Part shown: one piece after another, positions 1 to 9,400 of the stretch
Numbering within the stretch: position 1 is the stretch's first letter
Layout: each line of letters opens with the position of its first letter
NCBI GenBank assembly: GCA_044348005.1
Contig: JBIKTR010000010.1
Location: 1-64,000 of the forward strand
Length of the DNA: 64,000 nt
Reading direction: 5' to 3'
From: JAJTHC01 sp044348005
GTDB taxonomy: Bacteria > Cyanobacteriota > Vampirovibrionia > Vampirovibrionales > JAJTHC01
Program-made: the position numbers and the translations under genes
Notes under the pieces: generated by a model
Told to the model about the DNA's origin: nothing
The model's input: the letters and a program-made list of their open reading frames with translations, nothing else
Databases searched by the model: none

Positions 1-134
1 AATAAAAACAATCTCTACCACGTTCTTGCGGGGTTGTTACAATTCTTTAAGTGTTAGGCGCTTGGTGCGGGGGGTTAGGGTCCATGGAGCAGGCGGGATG
101 CCCCGTCCAGAGCTGGTGTCCCTCCTCCTCCTCA

Positions 135-155
135 CCTCCTCCCTAAGGGAGGAGG
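135..155. repeat. Perfect 10-bp inverted repeat, possible terminator
   Basis: Bases 135-144 (CCTCCTCCCT) pair perfectly with 146-155 (AGGGAGGAGG), in a pyrimidine/purine-skewed tract about 30 nt past the end of the comEC-like gene. It could be a terminator stem for that minus-strand gene, but no T-run follows. The rest of bases 1-186 shows no convincing gene. Confidence 0.4.
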
Positions 156-186
156 AACAAAGCAAATTAGACTTTCGCAGCGCTTT

Positions 187-2850
187 CTATACCCGCGTCC
201 ACATTAACTGAACACGAACCCCTTTGGCGGTGGGGTAGGCCTGCCAGTGCCCGCGAAGGGTAAAACCCAACACAGGCAACGAAAGTTCATAGGTTTTACC
301 CGCCTTGGCCTGCCATTTTAAGTACGACGTGCGATGTTGCGGAAAGGTTGAAAAGCGGGTCCTGTTCCATTGAAGAAGCACGTTTTCTTCAAACGCTCGG
401 CGTCTGGCGTCTTGCCGAGCCTGCTTTTGTTTCAGGGTTTGCGGGGTTTTTTGGGCGGAAGAATGAGATCGTTTCCTGTTGTGGGACGCCTTTCTTTTAC
501 GAGGCGAGTGAGAGGAGGAGGTCCCTTCTTTAGCTGTAAGTGGCGTTGTTGTATTCGTTTTTTCAAGCGCTTGTTGGGGACGCTTCATGCGCTGGAGGCG
601 TTGGGTAGCTAGGGGGGGGTGGTCATTTGTGTCGGTGGTAAATAGTTTTTGCGCTTTTGAACGGGTTTTAGGCACTTTTAAGTGATGAAAATCATCTTCA
701 AAAAACGCCAGGGTATACATCGCTTGTTCGGATTCCAAAAGATCTTGTTGGGGCTGTTTTAGCTTGGTTTGACTCCCCTTGATCAAATAAGTCACATCTC
801 CTTTGGCCAGTGTGTGAACGGTTTTTTCTACGCGTCTGAGGTGTTTTTGAAGCGGGCTGAGCAGGGCCTTGGGTGTTGTTTTTTTGGCACGTTTTCGTTT
901 ACGCTTTTTGGGGGCTTCGCTTTTTTGCAAGGCTTTTAAAGCAGACGCTTCAAGCCACACCACTTCTTCAGGCGCTTGAAGGTGTTGGGCGTCAAAATAC
1001 CGATTCACGTCTTCAAGTTCACGCCTAGAAAGGGGGGCTTCGACAAATACAATGCTGTGCATTTTTTGGACGTTTTTCGCGTCTTTGTAATGGAAAATAC
1101 GCACGCCTTCATGGCGAAGGCTTTGCCCAATGGGTAGGCGAACCCACGCCTGCTGGGGATGCCTCTGAAAGCGCGTGGCATCCCAGTACAGAGGGAACAA
1201 CATTAAGGCGAGGCTTATCAGGCTGATGCCCCCGTAGCGAATGAGCGTCCCACGAAGCGACTGCGTGGCTCGTCGAACGCGTTCACCCCACCACGGCAGG
1301 CTTAATAAAACCATGTAGGCCAAAAGCATCCACGCAAGCGGTAGCGTTGGGACTCTAAACTGCAGGTGCGAAAAGCTCGCGCCCCAATGCGTCCACGCGA
1401 TTTGGGCCTTTAACAGCAGTTGGCTAGGCATGAGGCATAGGCCAGCGAAAGAGGGTGAAAGGCTATAGAGCCCAAAACTCGCGAATCCCCACAGCGTCAA
1501 CGGAGCAACCAAAATCCCACTCAACAGATTCATGGCTACCGCATGCAACGGCGTTTTATGAAAGACGTGTAAAATCAACGGCGTGGCATAGAGTTGGGCA
1601 ACAGCGGTGAGGCATCCGGCGGAAAGGAGGCCTGCGATGAGGTTGCGCTTGCTGTTCCATCCTTTTTTTTGAAGGAAGGCTTCAATCGTGCTAAATAACG
1701 TGACGATGCCAAAGGTGGTTAATACCGAAAGTTGAAACCCCAGATTAAGCCATAAGTAAGGCTGCCATACACTGATTACGCTAATTGCCAGCATCAGTAA
1801 AAATAAGGGATTCAAGGGTTTAAAGAAGTACTTCACCCATAAGCCCAAGAACCACATTACCACAGCGCGTAAAATAGAAGGCGGAAACCCTGTCGCCACC
1901 CCATAGGCCAATACGCCTAAACTGGCTAGGGCAAAGGCCGCCGCGCGAGGAAAGCGAGGCACAAGCCGAAGTAAGAACAACAGCCCTGCGGCAATGATGG
2001 CGACATTCATGCCACTGGCCGCCACCAAATGGATTTGCCCTGTGTCTATAAACGCTTGCTTGAGTGCGGGGGGTAAGGGGCTGGCGCGGTCTCCCAGCAC
2101 GATGCCCCCCATCAACCGACCGGCTTCAGGGCCAAGCGTCCTTTCTAGTAGCGTCACAAAACCAAGGCGTTGTTTCAATATCGCCGATTCCACCCCCGCA
2201 CGTGCGTGTTCCCACCCCGTGGGCTTGGGTAGTGAAGCGTCTAGGGGGAGCCGTTGAAGGCAGTCTTGATCAAGAAAGGCTTGGCGAAGGGTGCCCGCCA
2301 TGCCCATACTTTGTAAGTACTGGGCTTCATTAAAATCCCCTAAAAAACGAAGGGCATGGCCTTTTTCAAAGTGGCCAGAAATACAGGTTGCTTTGCCTAG
2401 GGGAAAATCTGAGGGGTGGGAGGTTTTGAGCAACAGGCGCACAGGGGTTGCAGTGTCTAAATGAGCGGTTTCAAGGATTAGCCCCTTTTCATGGGGGGAA
2501 ATTTTACCGGGCAACCGTAGGTATTGGCCGTTTAAGTAGTCTGGCACATACACGGGGTGAAATCGAAGAACGGCCAGAAAAAATCCCACTAAACTCACCA
2601 GTAGCAAAAGCCACAGTCGTTTGACGCCAATAGGCCAGTTTCGCCAAAAGCCTACCCCTAAAAGGCCCCAAAGCATCGCCCCTTTTACAAGCCAAGGGTG
2701 CAAGCCTAGGGGGATCATTTGGCCATGCACACCGAGCATAAAGCCAACTACCCCAACCAGCATTAAGGCACTGAGGCCTTTTTGAATGCGGTACAGCGTT
2801 TCAAGCCCCACATGGGTGAGTAGCCGAAGTGTTTCAAGGAGGTTTTTCAT
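187..2850 (-). CDS. comEC: ComEC/Rec2-family DNA-uptake channel, lacking the beta-lactamase-like domain
   Basis: ComEC forms the inner-membrane channel that passes single-stranded DNA into the cytoplasm during natural transformation. The 887-residue product begins with hydrophobic segments at about 25-100, then a DUF4131-like soluble part (about 100-200), and a Competence domain with the typical ASGMNVAI motif near residue 280 and a GFPPSILRA motif near 320. Membrane segments continue to about residue 560. The usual C-terminal metallo-beta-lactamase domain is not visible: I find no HxHxDH motif. Residues 600-887 are instead very rich in Lys, Arg, Gln and Thr (for example KKRKRKRAKK). The start is the first ATG, with a weak GGTGG upstream. 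It is monocistronic in this window. The family call is firm; the competence role is inferred. Confidence 0.9.
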   Translation of the reverse strand: MKNLLETLRLLTHVGLETLYRIQKGLSALMLVGVVGFMLGVHGQMIPLGLHPWLVKGAMLWGLLGVGFWRNWPIGVKRLWLLLLVSLVGFFLAVLRFHPVYVPDYLNGQYLRLPGKISPHEKGLILETAHLDTATPVRLLLKTSHPSDFPLGKATCISGHFEKGHALRFLGDFNEAQYLQSMGMAGTLRQAFLDQDCLQRLPLDASLPKPTGWEHARAGVESAILKQRLGFVTLLERTLGPEAGRLMGGIVLGDRASPLPPALKQAFIDTGQIHLVAASGMNVAIIAAGLLFLLRLVPRFPRAAAFALASLGVLAYGVATGFPPSILRAVVMWFLGLWVKYFFKPLNPLFLLMLAISVISVWQPYLWLNLGFQLSVLTTFGIVTLFSTIEAFLQKKGWNSKRNLIAGLLSAGCLTAVAQLYATPLILHVFHKTPLHAVAMNLLSGILVAPLTLWGFASFGLYSLSPSFAGLCLMPSQLLLKAQIAWTHWGASFSHLQFRVPTLPLAWMLLAYMVLLSLPWWGERVRRATQSLRGTLIRYGGISLISLALMLFPLYWDATRFQRHPQQAWVRLPIGQSLRHEGVRIFHYKDAKNVQKMHSIVFVEAPLSRRELEDVNRYFDAQHLQAPEEVVWLEASALKALQKSEAPKKRKRKRAKKTTPKALLSPLQKHLRRVEKTVHTLAKGDVTYLIKGSQTKLKQPQQDLLESEQAMYTLAFFEDDFHHLKVPKTRSKAQKLFTTDTNDHPPLATQRLQRMKRPQQALEKTNTTTPLTAKEGTSSSHSPRKRKASHNRKRSHSSAQKTPQTLKQKQARQDARRRAFEENVLLQWNRTRFSTFPQHRTSYLKWQAKAGKTYELSLPVLGFTLRGHWQAYPTAKGVRVQLMWTRV

Positions 2851-2976
2851 ATCCCACCAGTATAGCCAAGTCGATGATGAGGTTCAAGCCCATCATGTAA
2901 CAAAACGTAACGGCCTATTCAGTAAATCGTTCATGGGGCGAAAACAGTTATGTCCGAAAGATAAAGGAGTTCGATT

Positions 2977-3354
2977 ATGAAAAATAGTTTAGTTTTTACC
3001 TTAGCCGTTGTTGCCTTGTTGAGCAGTTCAGCTGTAAGTTTAGCTGTTACAGGCATAGATGAAGTCACCTCTTTACGTTCCAAATTACACGCCACGGTTG
3101 AACATGTCACTTCAGACGCTGTGACAGAAGAAGACCAAGCCCACTGGTTAGTGATCAATCAAACCCCTTGGAAGTGGGATGATTCAGCCTTGGAATTTTC
3201 AGCTTCATTTGTAAACACCAATTACCAACAAGCCAGTGCGAACCATGAAGGTGGACATGATGGCGAAGGCCACGGGGAAGGCCACGGGGAAGGCCATGTG
3301 GATGGTCACGGTGATGGACACGGCGACAGAGCTTCCATTGACTTCGAGTTTTAG
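2977..3354 (+). CDS. Small secreted His/Gly-rich protein, unknown function
   Basis: The 125-residue product starts with a clear signal peptide (Lys-Asn, then a hydrophobic stretch ending near VSLAVTG), so it is probably exported to the periplasm. The C-terminal third, from about residue 89, is a run of GEGHGEGH/DGHGDGH units, ending in an acidic tail. Such His/Asp/Glu repeats commonly bind Zn, Ni or Cu, but no family is recognised. A good ribosome site (AAAGGAG) lies 7 nt before the ATG. It is followed by a strong hairpin at 3377-3417, so it is probably transcribed alone. The function is unknown; metal buffering is an inference from composition only. Confidence 0.75.
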   Translation: MKNSLVFTLAVVALLSSSAVSLAVTGIDEVTSLRSKLHATVEHVTSDAVTEEDQAHWLVINQTPWKWDDSALEFSASFVNTNYQQASANHEGGHDGEGHGEGHGEGHVDGHGDGHGDRASIDFEF

Positions 3355-3376
3355 ATCCCTGTTGCTTTTCTTAACA

Positions 3377-3417
3377 ACGTACACACCCTTTGGGATGATG
3401 CCAAAGGGTGTGTACGT
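3377..3417. terminator. Strong 17-bp hairpin after the His-rich protein gene
   Basis: Bases 3377-3393 pair perfectly with 3401-3417 around a 7-nt loop (GATGATG). It starts about 20 nt after the stop of the gene at 2977-3354. No long T-run follows directly, so it may act as a transcription barrier or an mRNA 3' stabiliser as well as a terminator. Confidence 0.7.
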
Positions 3418-3458
3418 CATATAAATGGTTTTTGATTGAGTGGGTTGTTTTAATGGTC

Positions 3459-3510
3459 TTAAACAGGGTATGATTTTTTAAACAGTCATTTGTATTGTTT
3501 TTAAACAGTC
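3459..3510. promoter_or_regulatory. Three TTAAACAG direct repeats upstream of the TpsB gene
   Basis: TTAAACAG occurs at 3459-3466, 3478-3485 and 3501-3508; the last two are part of a longer TTTTTAAACAGTC repeat. Spacing is 19 and 23 bp, about two helical turns. They end about 50 bp before the TpsB start at 3559, a normal place for an activator or repressor array. No known regulator is recognised. Confidence 0.45.
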
Positions 3511-3558
3511 CGTTGTTTTCGTTATTGTATTATTTAGATTAGATCGGTAGAACCAACC

Positions 3559-5316
3559 ATGCCCATACATACCTTAAGGCGTCATGCCTATTTTCCTATT
3601 GCCTTTTTTTCCGCTTTAGGCCTTACGTGCTTGCCTGCTTTTGCAGATGATGTGGGGGGAATTACACCCACCAGCAACCCTGGTTCATTAACCAATACGG
3701 GTTTAGAACAGGTGAACAAAAAAAATCGTCTGGAACGAAATCCCGTTTACGGTATTGTTGAAGACGAAAAAATAAAACCCACCGACGAAGTGGTCCGCCT
3801 AGAATTGCCTGACGCCATTGGCACCCCGTCTTTTCAGATTTATGATGACTTGCATCATATTCAAATTGTGGGCAATACCATTTTTACGGAAGCGGACTTC
3901 AAACCCTTGGTGGATCGTTTTTTAGCAAGCAGCCGCAGTACTAAAGACGTGCAAGCGTTGATTCATCAGATGGATCGTAAGTACTATGAAAAAGGGTTTT
4001 TAACCAGTAAAACGCTTTTTGAAAGTTCCGCCAATCATACTTTAAGTCTTCGTGTGGTGGAAGGACGCGTCAGCCAAATTGACATTGACGGCAATCACTT
4101 CCAAAAAGACAAACACATTTTGAAGGATCTCAAATTAAAAGAAGGAGATCTCCTCAATCTAAAAGAGTTACAAGACACTGTGGCAGGCGTGAACAGTTCG
4201 CAAGATTTGTATAAGGTGAAAGCACGTTTAAGTGCTGGCAAAGAAGCAGGACAAAGCGTTTTAACCTATGAAGTGGAAGAACGCTTGCCGTTTAAACTGT
4301 CTGTTTTTAGTGACAATCGTGGGCGTCCGTTAATTGGGCAAACACGCTGGGGAACAGAATTTGAATATGCCAACCCCCTAGGCAAAGGAGACAAGTTGAC
4401 CTTAGGCTACACTGGGGCAAGAGGCACCACCATTGCTGAAAGCGCCTATACCATTCCTGTGAACAACCGTGGCACCAGTGTTGGTGTGGCATACAGTTTT
4501 GCGTATGTACATGTGCAAAACCGCACAGGCTCCGATCGCTTGACGGGACACGCCCATAATTACAGTGTGTTTTTGAATCAGAATATTGAACAAATTTCAG
4601 GTCTGTCTCTAAACACGGGGTTCAACCTACGTAAAATTACGTCTTTAGAAAATGGGGTTGAATCCGGTGAAAGTGATGTAACCAGTGCTACTGCTGGATT
4701 TAACTGGGACAAATCCGATAAAATTGGACGCAGTAACCTCAACGGGACGGTGACCGCTGGTTCCGCCTTATTGGGAGGCGACAACACGTTCATGAAGTAC
4801 GAACTTGCGGGTACACGAATTTTCAACCTGCCTAAGAACCAGTACCTGGTATTTAATGGGTACACCATGCTTTCTTCAGGCCCTTTACCCGGTTTTGAAC
4901 AAATGCAAATTGGGGGTTCTTCTTCTGTACGAGGCTTTACCGAAGGCTTGTTGTACGGAGACAGAGGCGTGACCGTTAATGCCGAATATCGTTACCCGAT
5001 TTGGGGATTGTCTAAAATAGCCCCCAAACTTTCGGAAAATCTGCAAGGGGTCTTGTTTGCTGATGCCAGCCAAGTGGTGGTGGACAAACATACCAGCGGA
5101 AGACTCGACAGCGCTTCAAAACGTGGAAATACCACACTGGTGGGCACTGGCGTTGGTTTGCGTTTAGCGATTAATGACGCCCTAGAAGGATTTGTGGATT
5201 TTGGTGTAGGCTTAACCGAACGCGATGCTGTAGAACCCAATGCGCAACCTTCAGTGCGTGTGCATTTTGGGGTCAGAAGTCAGCTGATTCCCGCCAAATA
5301 TAGAAAACGGAGTTGA
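3559..5316 (+). CDS. TpsB/ShlB/FhaC-family two-partner secretion outer-membrane transporter
   Basis: This 585-residue protein belongs to the Omp85 superfamily, whose TpsB members secrete a large partner (TpsA) across the outer membrane. A signal peptide ends near LPAFA-DD (about residue 29). Two POTRA-type domains follow: the first contains IQIVGNTIFTEADF near residue 97, the second IDIDGNHF near 175. From about residue 240 the sequence has alternating beta-strand character, as in a 16-strand barrel, with the family VRGF motif in GGSSSVRGFTEG near residue 455. No large TpsA-like exoprotein lies next to it, so it is an orphan transporter here. TamA-like assembly is a less likely alternative. 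Transcription probably starts in the 3425-3558 region, which carries a repeat array. Confidence 0.88.
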   Translation: MPIHTLRRHAYFPIAFFSALGLTCLPAFADDVGGITPTSNPGSLTNTGLEQVNKKNRLERNPVYGIVEDEKIKPTDEVVRLELPDAIGTPSFQIYDDLHHIQIVGNTIFTEADFKPLVDRFLASSRSTKDVQALIHQMDRKYYEKGFLTSKTLFESSANHTLSLRVVEGRVSQIDIDGNHFQKDKHILKDLKLKEGDLLNLKELQDTVAGVNSSQDLYKVKARLSAGKEAGQSVLTYEVEERLPFKLSVFSDNRGRPLIGQTRWGTEFEYANPLGKGDKLTLGYTGARGTTIAESAYTIPVNNRGTSVGVAYSFAYVHVQNRTGSDRLTGHAHNYSVFLNQNIEQISGLSLNTGFNLRKITSLENGVESGESDVTSATAGFNWDKSDKIGRSNLNGTVTAGSALLGGDNTFMKYELAGTRIFNLPKNQYLVFNGYTMLSSGPLPGFEQMQIGGSSSVRGFTEGLLYGDRGVTVNAEYRYPIWGLSKIAPKLSENLQGVLFADASQVVVDKHTSGRLDSASKRGNTTLVGTGVGLRLAINDALEGFVDFGVGLTERDAVEPNAQPSVRVHFGVRSQLIPAKYRKRS

Positions 5317-5400
5317 GGGTAGCTGTAAATAAAGACTAGCTTTTTACTTGTGTTTTGACTAAAATGTAAAGTCACATCAAGTACAAGGTGAACGTGTTCA

Positions 5401-6417
5401 ATGTCTTTTTTTTCACCCCCCTTACCGAAAAGTCGAAAAGCCGAACTTTTAGAAGAGATTGGACGACTTAAGCATGAAAAACGCGCGGTGATCTTGGCTC
5501 ATGTGTATGAACGCCTTGAAGTCCAAGATCTCGCCGATTTTCGAGGAGATTCCCTTGGCTTAAGTCGTCAAGCAGCCGCAACAGAAGCCGACACGATTAT
5601 TTTTTGTGGGGTGCATTTCATGGCGGAAACAGCCAAACTATTGAGCCCCCAAAAAAAGGTGTACTTGGCTAATCCGCATGCGGGTTGCCCCATGGCGGAT
5701 ATGATTAGCGCTGAGCAACTGCGGGCCTTTAAGGCCGCCCACCCCAATGTGCCTGTGGTGGCGTATGTCAACACCAGTGCAGAAGTCAAGGCGGAAAGTG
5801 ATATTTGTTGCACCAGTGCCAATGCGGTGGATGTCGTGCGTTCCCTGAAGGTGAACAAAGTCCTTTTCGTGCCAGACAAACACCTCGGGGCCTACGTTCA
5901 AAGCAAATTGCCTGACGTTGAGATTGTGTGCTGGGACGGCTTCTGCCCCACGCACTTACGCATTGATTTAGACGATTTAAAAAGCTTGCAAGCCAAGCAC
6001 CCTAACGCCTTGACTTTGGTACACCCTGAATGCGACGAACCCGTTAAAGACTTGGCCGATTATATCGGTTCCACCACCCATATTTTAGAACAAGCCCACC
6101 TCTGTTCAGCGGATGCCTTTATTATTTGTACAGAAGATGGCGTGGCGCAACGCTTGATTCAAGATTTACCGCACAAGTCGTTTTACACGCCGTCTCGTCA
6201 ACAAGCATTATGCCCCAATATGAAGATGACTCGGCTGGAAAATGTGGCCAAAGCCTTACGCGGGGACGTCGAAGAAATACAAATACCCGCTGATGTTTTT
6301 GAAAAAGCCCGCTTGACTTTAGATCGCATGCTCGCCGTTCCTATTACAGAACCTGAAGCCGGGCAGAGTTCAGCAGTCTGTCGCTGTAAAACCACCCCTA
6401 CCCTTGTGGGTGTATAA
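5401..6417 (+). CDS. nadA: Quinolinate synthase A
   Basis: NadA condenses iminoaspartate with dihydroxyacetone phosphate to make quinolinate in de novo NAD synthesis, using a 4Fe-4S cluster. The 338-residue length fits the family. Conserved blocks are visible: ILAHVYE near residue 33, FCGVHFMAETAKLL near 70, HAGCPMAD, CWDGFCPTHLRI near 180, VHPEC near 215, and CPNMKMTRLENV near 272. Cysteines in the first, second and last of these positions are the likely cluster ligands. The gene ends 2 nt before the helicase gene, so the two are probably co-transcribed. No nadB or nadC is seen nearby. Confidence 0.96.
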   Translation: MSFFSPPLPKSRKAELLEEIGRLKHEKRAVILAHVYERLEVQDLADFRGDSLGLSRQAAATEADTIIFCGVHFMAETAKLLSPQKKVYLANPHAGCPMADMISAEQLRAFKAAHPNVPVVAYVNTSAEVKAESDICCTSANAVDVVRSLKVNKVLFVPDKHLGAYVQSKLPDVEIVCWDGFCPTHLRIDLDDLKSLQAKHPNALTLVHPECDEPVKDLADYIGSTTHILEQAHLCSADAFIICTEDGVAQRLIQDLPHKSFYTPSRQQALCPNMKMTRLENVAKALRGDVEEIQIPADVFEKARLTLDRMLAVPITEPEAGQSSAVCRCKTTPTLVGV

Positions 6418-6419
6418 GC

Positions 6420-9400
6420 ATGATGGCGACGCTTAAACGCCTCAGCTTGATTGAAGGGAACCCCCTTGAACTGGCGGGGTTTGACGCCGTGCAAGCCGTG
6501 TTGCTTCAATGGCAAGAATCCCCCACCTTGGCGGGAAAGACGCTGATTTTGGTCAACAATACCACCCAGCAAAAGGCCCTGCAACACGCCTTGATTCAAG
6601 GGTGGCAAAACCCCATGAACCGTTTACCCGTGTATACGTTCAACGGCTTGATTCGTCACATTGTGCAACGGCTCTGGCCCTATGCGGAACTGAAATTGCA
6701 ACAGGCCTTTAAATCCAAACAACACGCCACTTGCCTGGTGCCTGAACTGGTGGGGCTTGAAGAAAGTGAACGCTTGTTTCGCTTTTTAATTGAACAAACC
6801 AAAGCGCAAGGCCATTTCAACGATGCCTTTGAAGCCCTAAAGCTTGATGAAGCGTCCCTCATTCGTCAGTTGATTCGGCGTCAACGACTGCGTGCCGAAC
6901 AGCGGTTGACTCGCGTGCAAATGCACACTATGGATCACGCCCTCAACATCCCCGAACACGCCTTGATTCACCATTTGGAACAGGTGTTTGAGCTCAGTGC
7001 CTTAGAAATGCGCTGGCTCGATTCGACCAAGCAAATTGATATTGCCTTAGCATTGCTTGAAGAGCATCCTGAATGGAAAGAGGCCCTAGATGTCGACCCT
7101 GAACTGTTGTTGTGGTTAGACGCCGATGAAAGCACGCCGGCTGAACAGGCCTTGTTGCGTTTGCTGGCTGAAAAAAGCGCGCATGTTATGGTGAGTGTAG
7201 ATCCACAGGGGGGGGCGCGACAAGGTTACTTGAATGCCGATCTTGAGGGCGCGAAAGCCTTGATTGAGTCGTGGCAGGCCCAAGCCGAACAAACTGAACA
7301 CCTTCTTTCACCACCGCTTCAAGAAGATTCCCCCGCCCCCCTTCACGTGGGGGATGCCTTATGCCAAGCTTTTTTGGGCTTGGGCCATGAACGCCCCCTC
7401 ACTTTAGAACCTCAACTGGTGTTGCACCCCGCGCAGCGAAGCCTTATTGAAATGTGGGATTCCGCCTGTGCCACGCTCAACACCCTACCCGCGCAAGATG
7501 TGGTGCTGGTGATGCCTGAAATCAACGCCTTGACTCTGGCTCCCTTAACCACGTTTTTGAATCAACAGAAGATCCCCTTTCAAGTTTTAAGTGGCACACA
7601 ACGCCCTGTCGACACCTTACAAGGCAAGCTCCTGCTTTTACTAATTCAAGTGTTGCATAGCCATGAATGGCAGTTACCTTTGAGCCGTTTTGAATGGCGA
7701 ACTGTTCTGAGCACCTGCCTTAGTTTACAGACGGCTGAAGCCAAGACGCTTGATGCGTTTTGTGATTTTGTGACACAATCGGCCATGCGTCGCTTAAGCG
7801 AAGGGCAGACAGGGGCCAGCACCTTACCGCGTGAAATCCCTGAAGACTTGCTGATTTATGAAGCCAGTCGTCAACGCTATGCGAGCTTTTGTCAAGCGCT
7901 TTTTAACTTGGGGCAAGCGTCTATTGAAGCGCAATTACAGGCCATTGCTCACCAGTGGATTTACCCCAAGCTCGCTGAAGGAGAATCGGATTCAGCCCTC
8001 CAGTTAATTTACCGTAGTTGGCAAAGGCAACTTAAGATGTTGAACGCCCTTTCGCCTGATTCAGTCCATACGCAAGAAGGCGCCAAACAGTGGTTGTGGC
8101 AATCTAAATACGGCCAAATTGCAGACACCGCCGATGCCCCTAAATCGCTTGAAACTCAGGCCTTAATTATTGCCACGCCTCAAAAAGTGATTGACTTTGC
8201 GGTGCGTCGTCCCGTTCAGATTTGGCTTGATGTGCAAAGCCCCCGTTGGAGCAAAAGCGATGAAGCCCCCTTGTATCACACGGCGGTGCATTCCCCCCAA
8301 GGGTGGCGACGCCTTGAAGCGTTTGCTGAAAGCCAAGCCCCCCTTGAAGAACGCCCCCCCTTAGATGTCATTACGCTAACAGAACAACAGCGTCGTAAAC
8401 GGGCGGGGCATTTATTGCGAAAACTGGCGTATGGGGCCAGCCAACGTATTCACGCTTTTTCAGCGGAATTAGACGCAGAAGGACGAGAACAGGCGCAACA
8501 ACAACCCCTGTTGTTTCAAGCCCTGACTCAATCGTTATTGCCTTTACTGGCGGAACCTGATTTAGACGCGATTGCTACCGCCACCTTAAGGCCAGATCAA
8601 CAAGGCGTTTTAACCTATCGCACGGGGACTTTAGCCATTAGTGCTGTTCCAGGGGCGGGTAAAACGTTTGTAAGCGTTGAATTGATTTTGCATTTAATTA
8701 AAAGGGGTACGCCTCCTGATTCGATTTTGGTGTTGACGTATATGGAATCCGCAGCACGCACGTTACTGGGCCGACTAAAACCGAAACTGGCGGGGGCGGG
8801 CATTCATCAACTACCCACGGTTTGCACGATTCACGCCTTGGCCTTTAAAATTCTTGGCGACGCTTCACACGCACGGCGTTTGGGTCTGGATGTTGAGCAT
8901 TTTCGCATGGTGGATGAAACCGAACAAGACGCCCTTCAAAAACAAGCCGCCTTGGACGTTTACCCCCTTGCCAGTGCTGAAAGCGACCTCACCCTAGAAG
9001 CGTGGCAACGCATCGTGAGTCAAGCCATCAATCACGCCAAAAGTTTGGAACTTTCGTGGGCGGATTTGATTGAAGATGCCAAAACATTAAAAAACACGCG
9101 TTTAGAAGCCATGGGACTGGCGATGAAGGGGTATCAGCAACTGCTTCAAGCGCGCAATGCTTTAGATTTTACGGATTTAATCGTTTATGCGGTTCAGTTG
9201 CTTGAAGCACATGACGATGTTCGCACGCATTTTCAACAGCAGTTTCGCGTCATTATGGAAGATGAAGCGCAGGATTCGTCTCGCTTATTGCAACGATTTT
9301 TAAATCTACTGGGAGGCCCCACCCCCAATTTGGTGCGTTGTGGAGACACCAACCAATCCATTACCACCACCTTTAGCGCCGCAGAGCCCGCCGTTTTTCG

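Noticed and set aside
1994..2333. Plus-strand frames inside comEC
   Set aside because: They are shadows of the minus-strand gene, with no ribosome site and no recognisable sequence.
187..2850. Frameshift or truncation explaining the missing domain of ComEC
   Set aside because: The frame is continuous for 887 codons and no beta-lactamase-like sequence is seen in other frames nearby.
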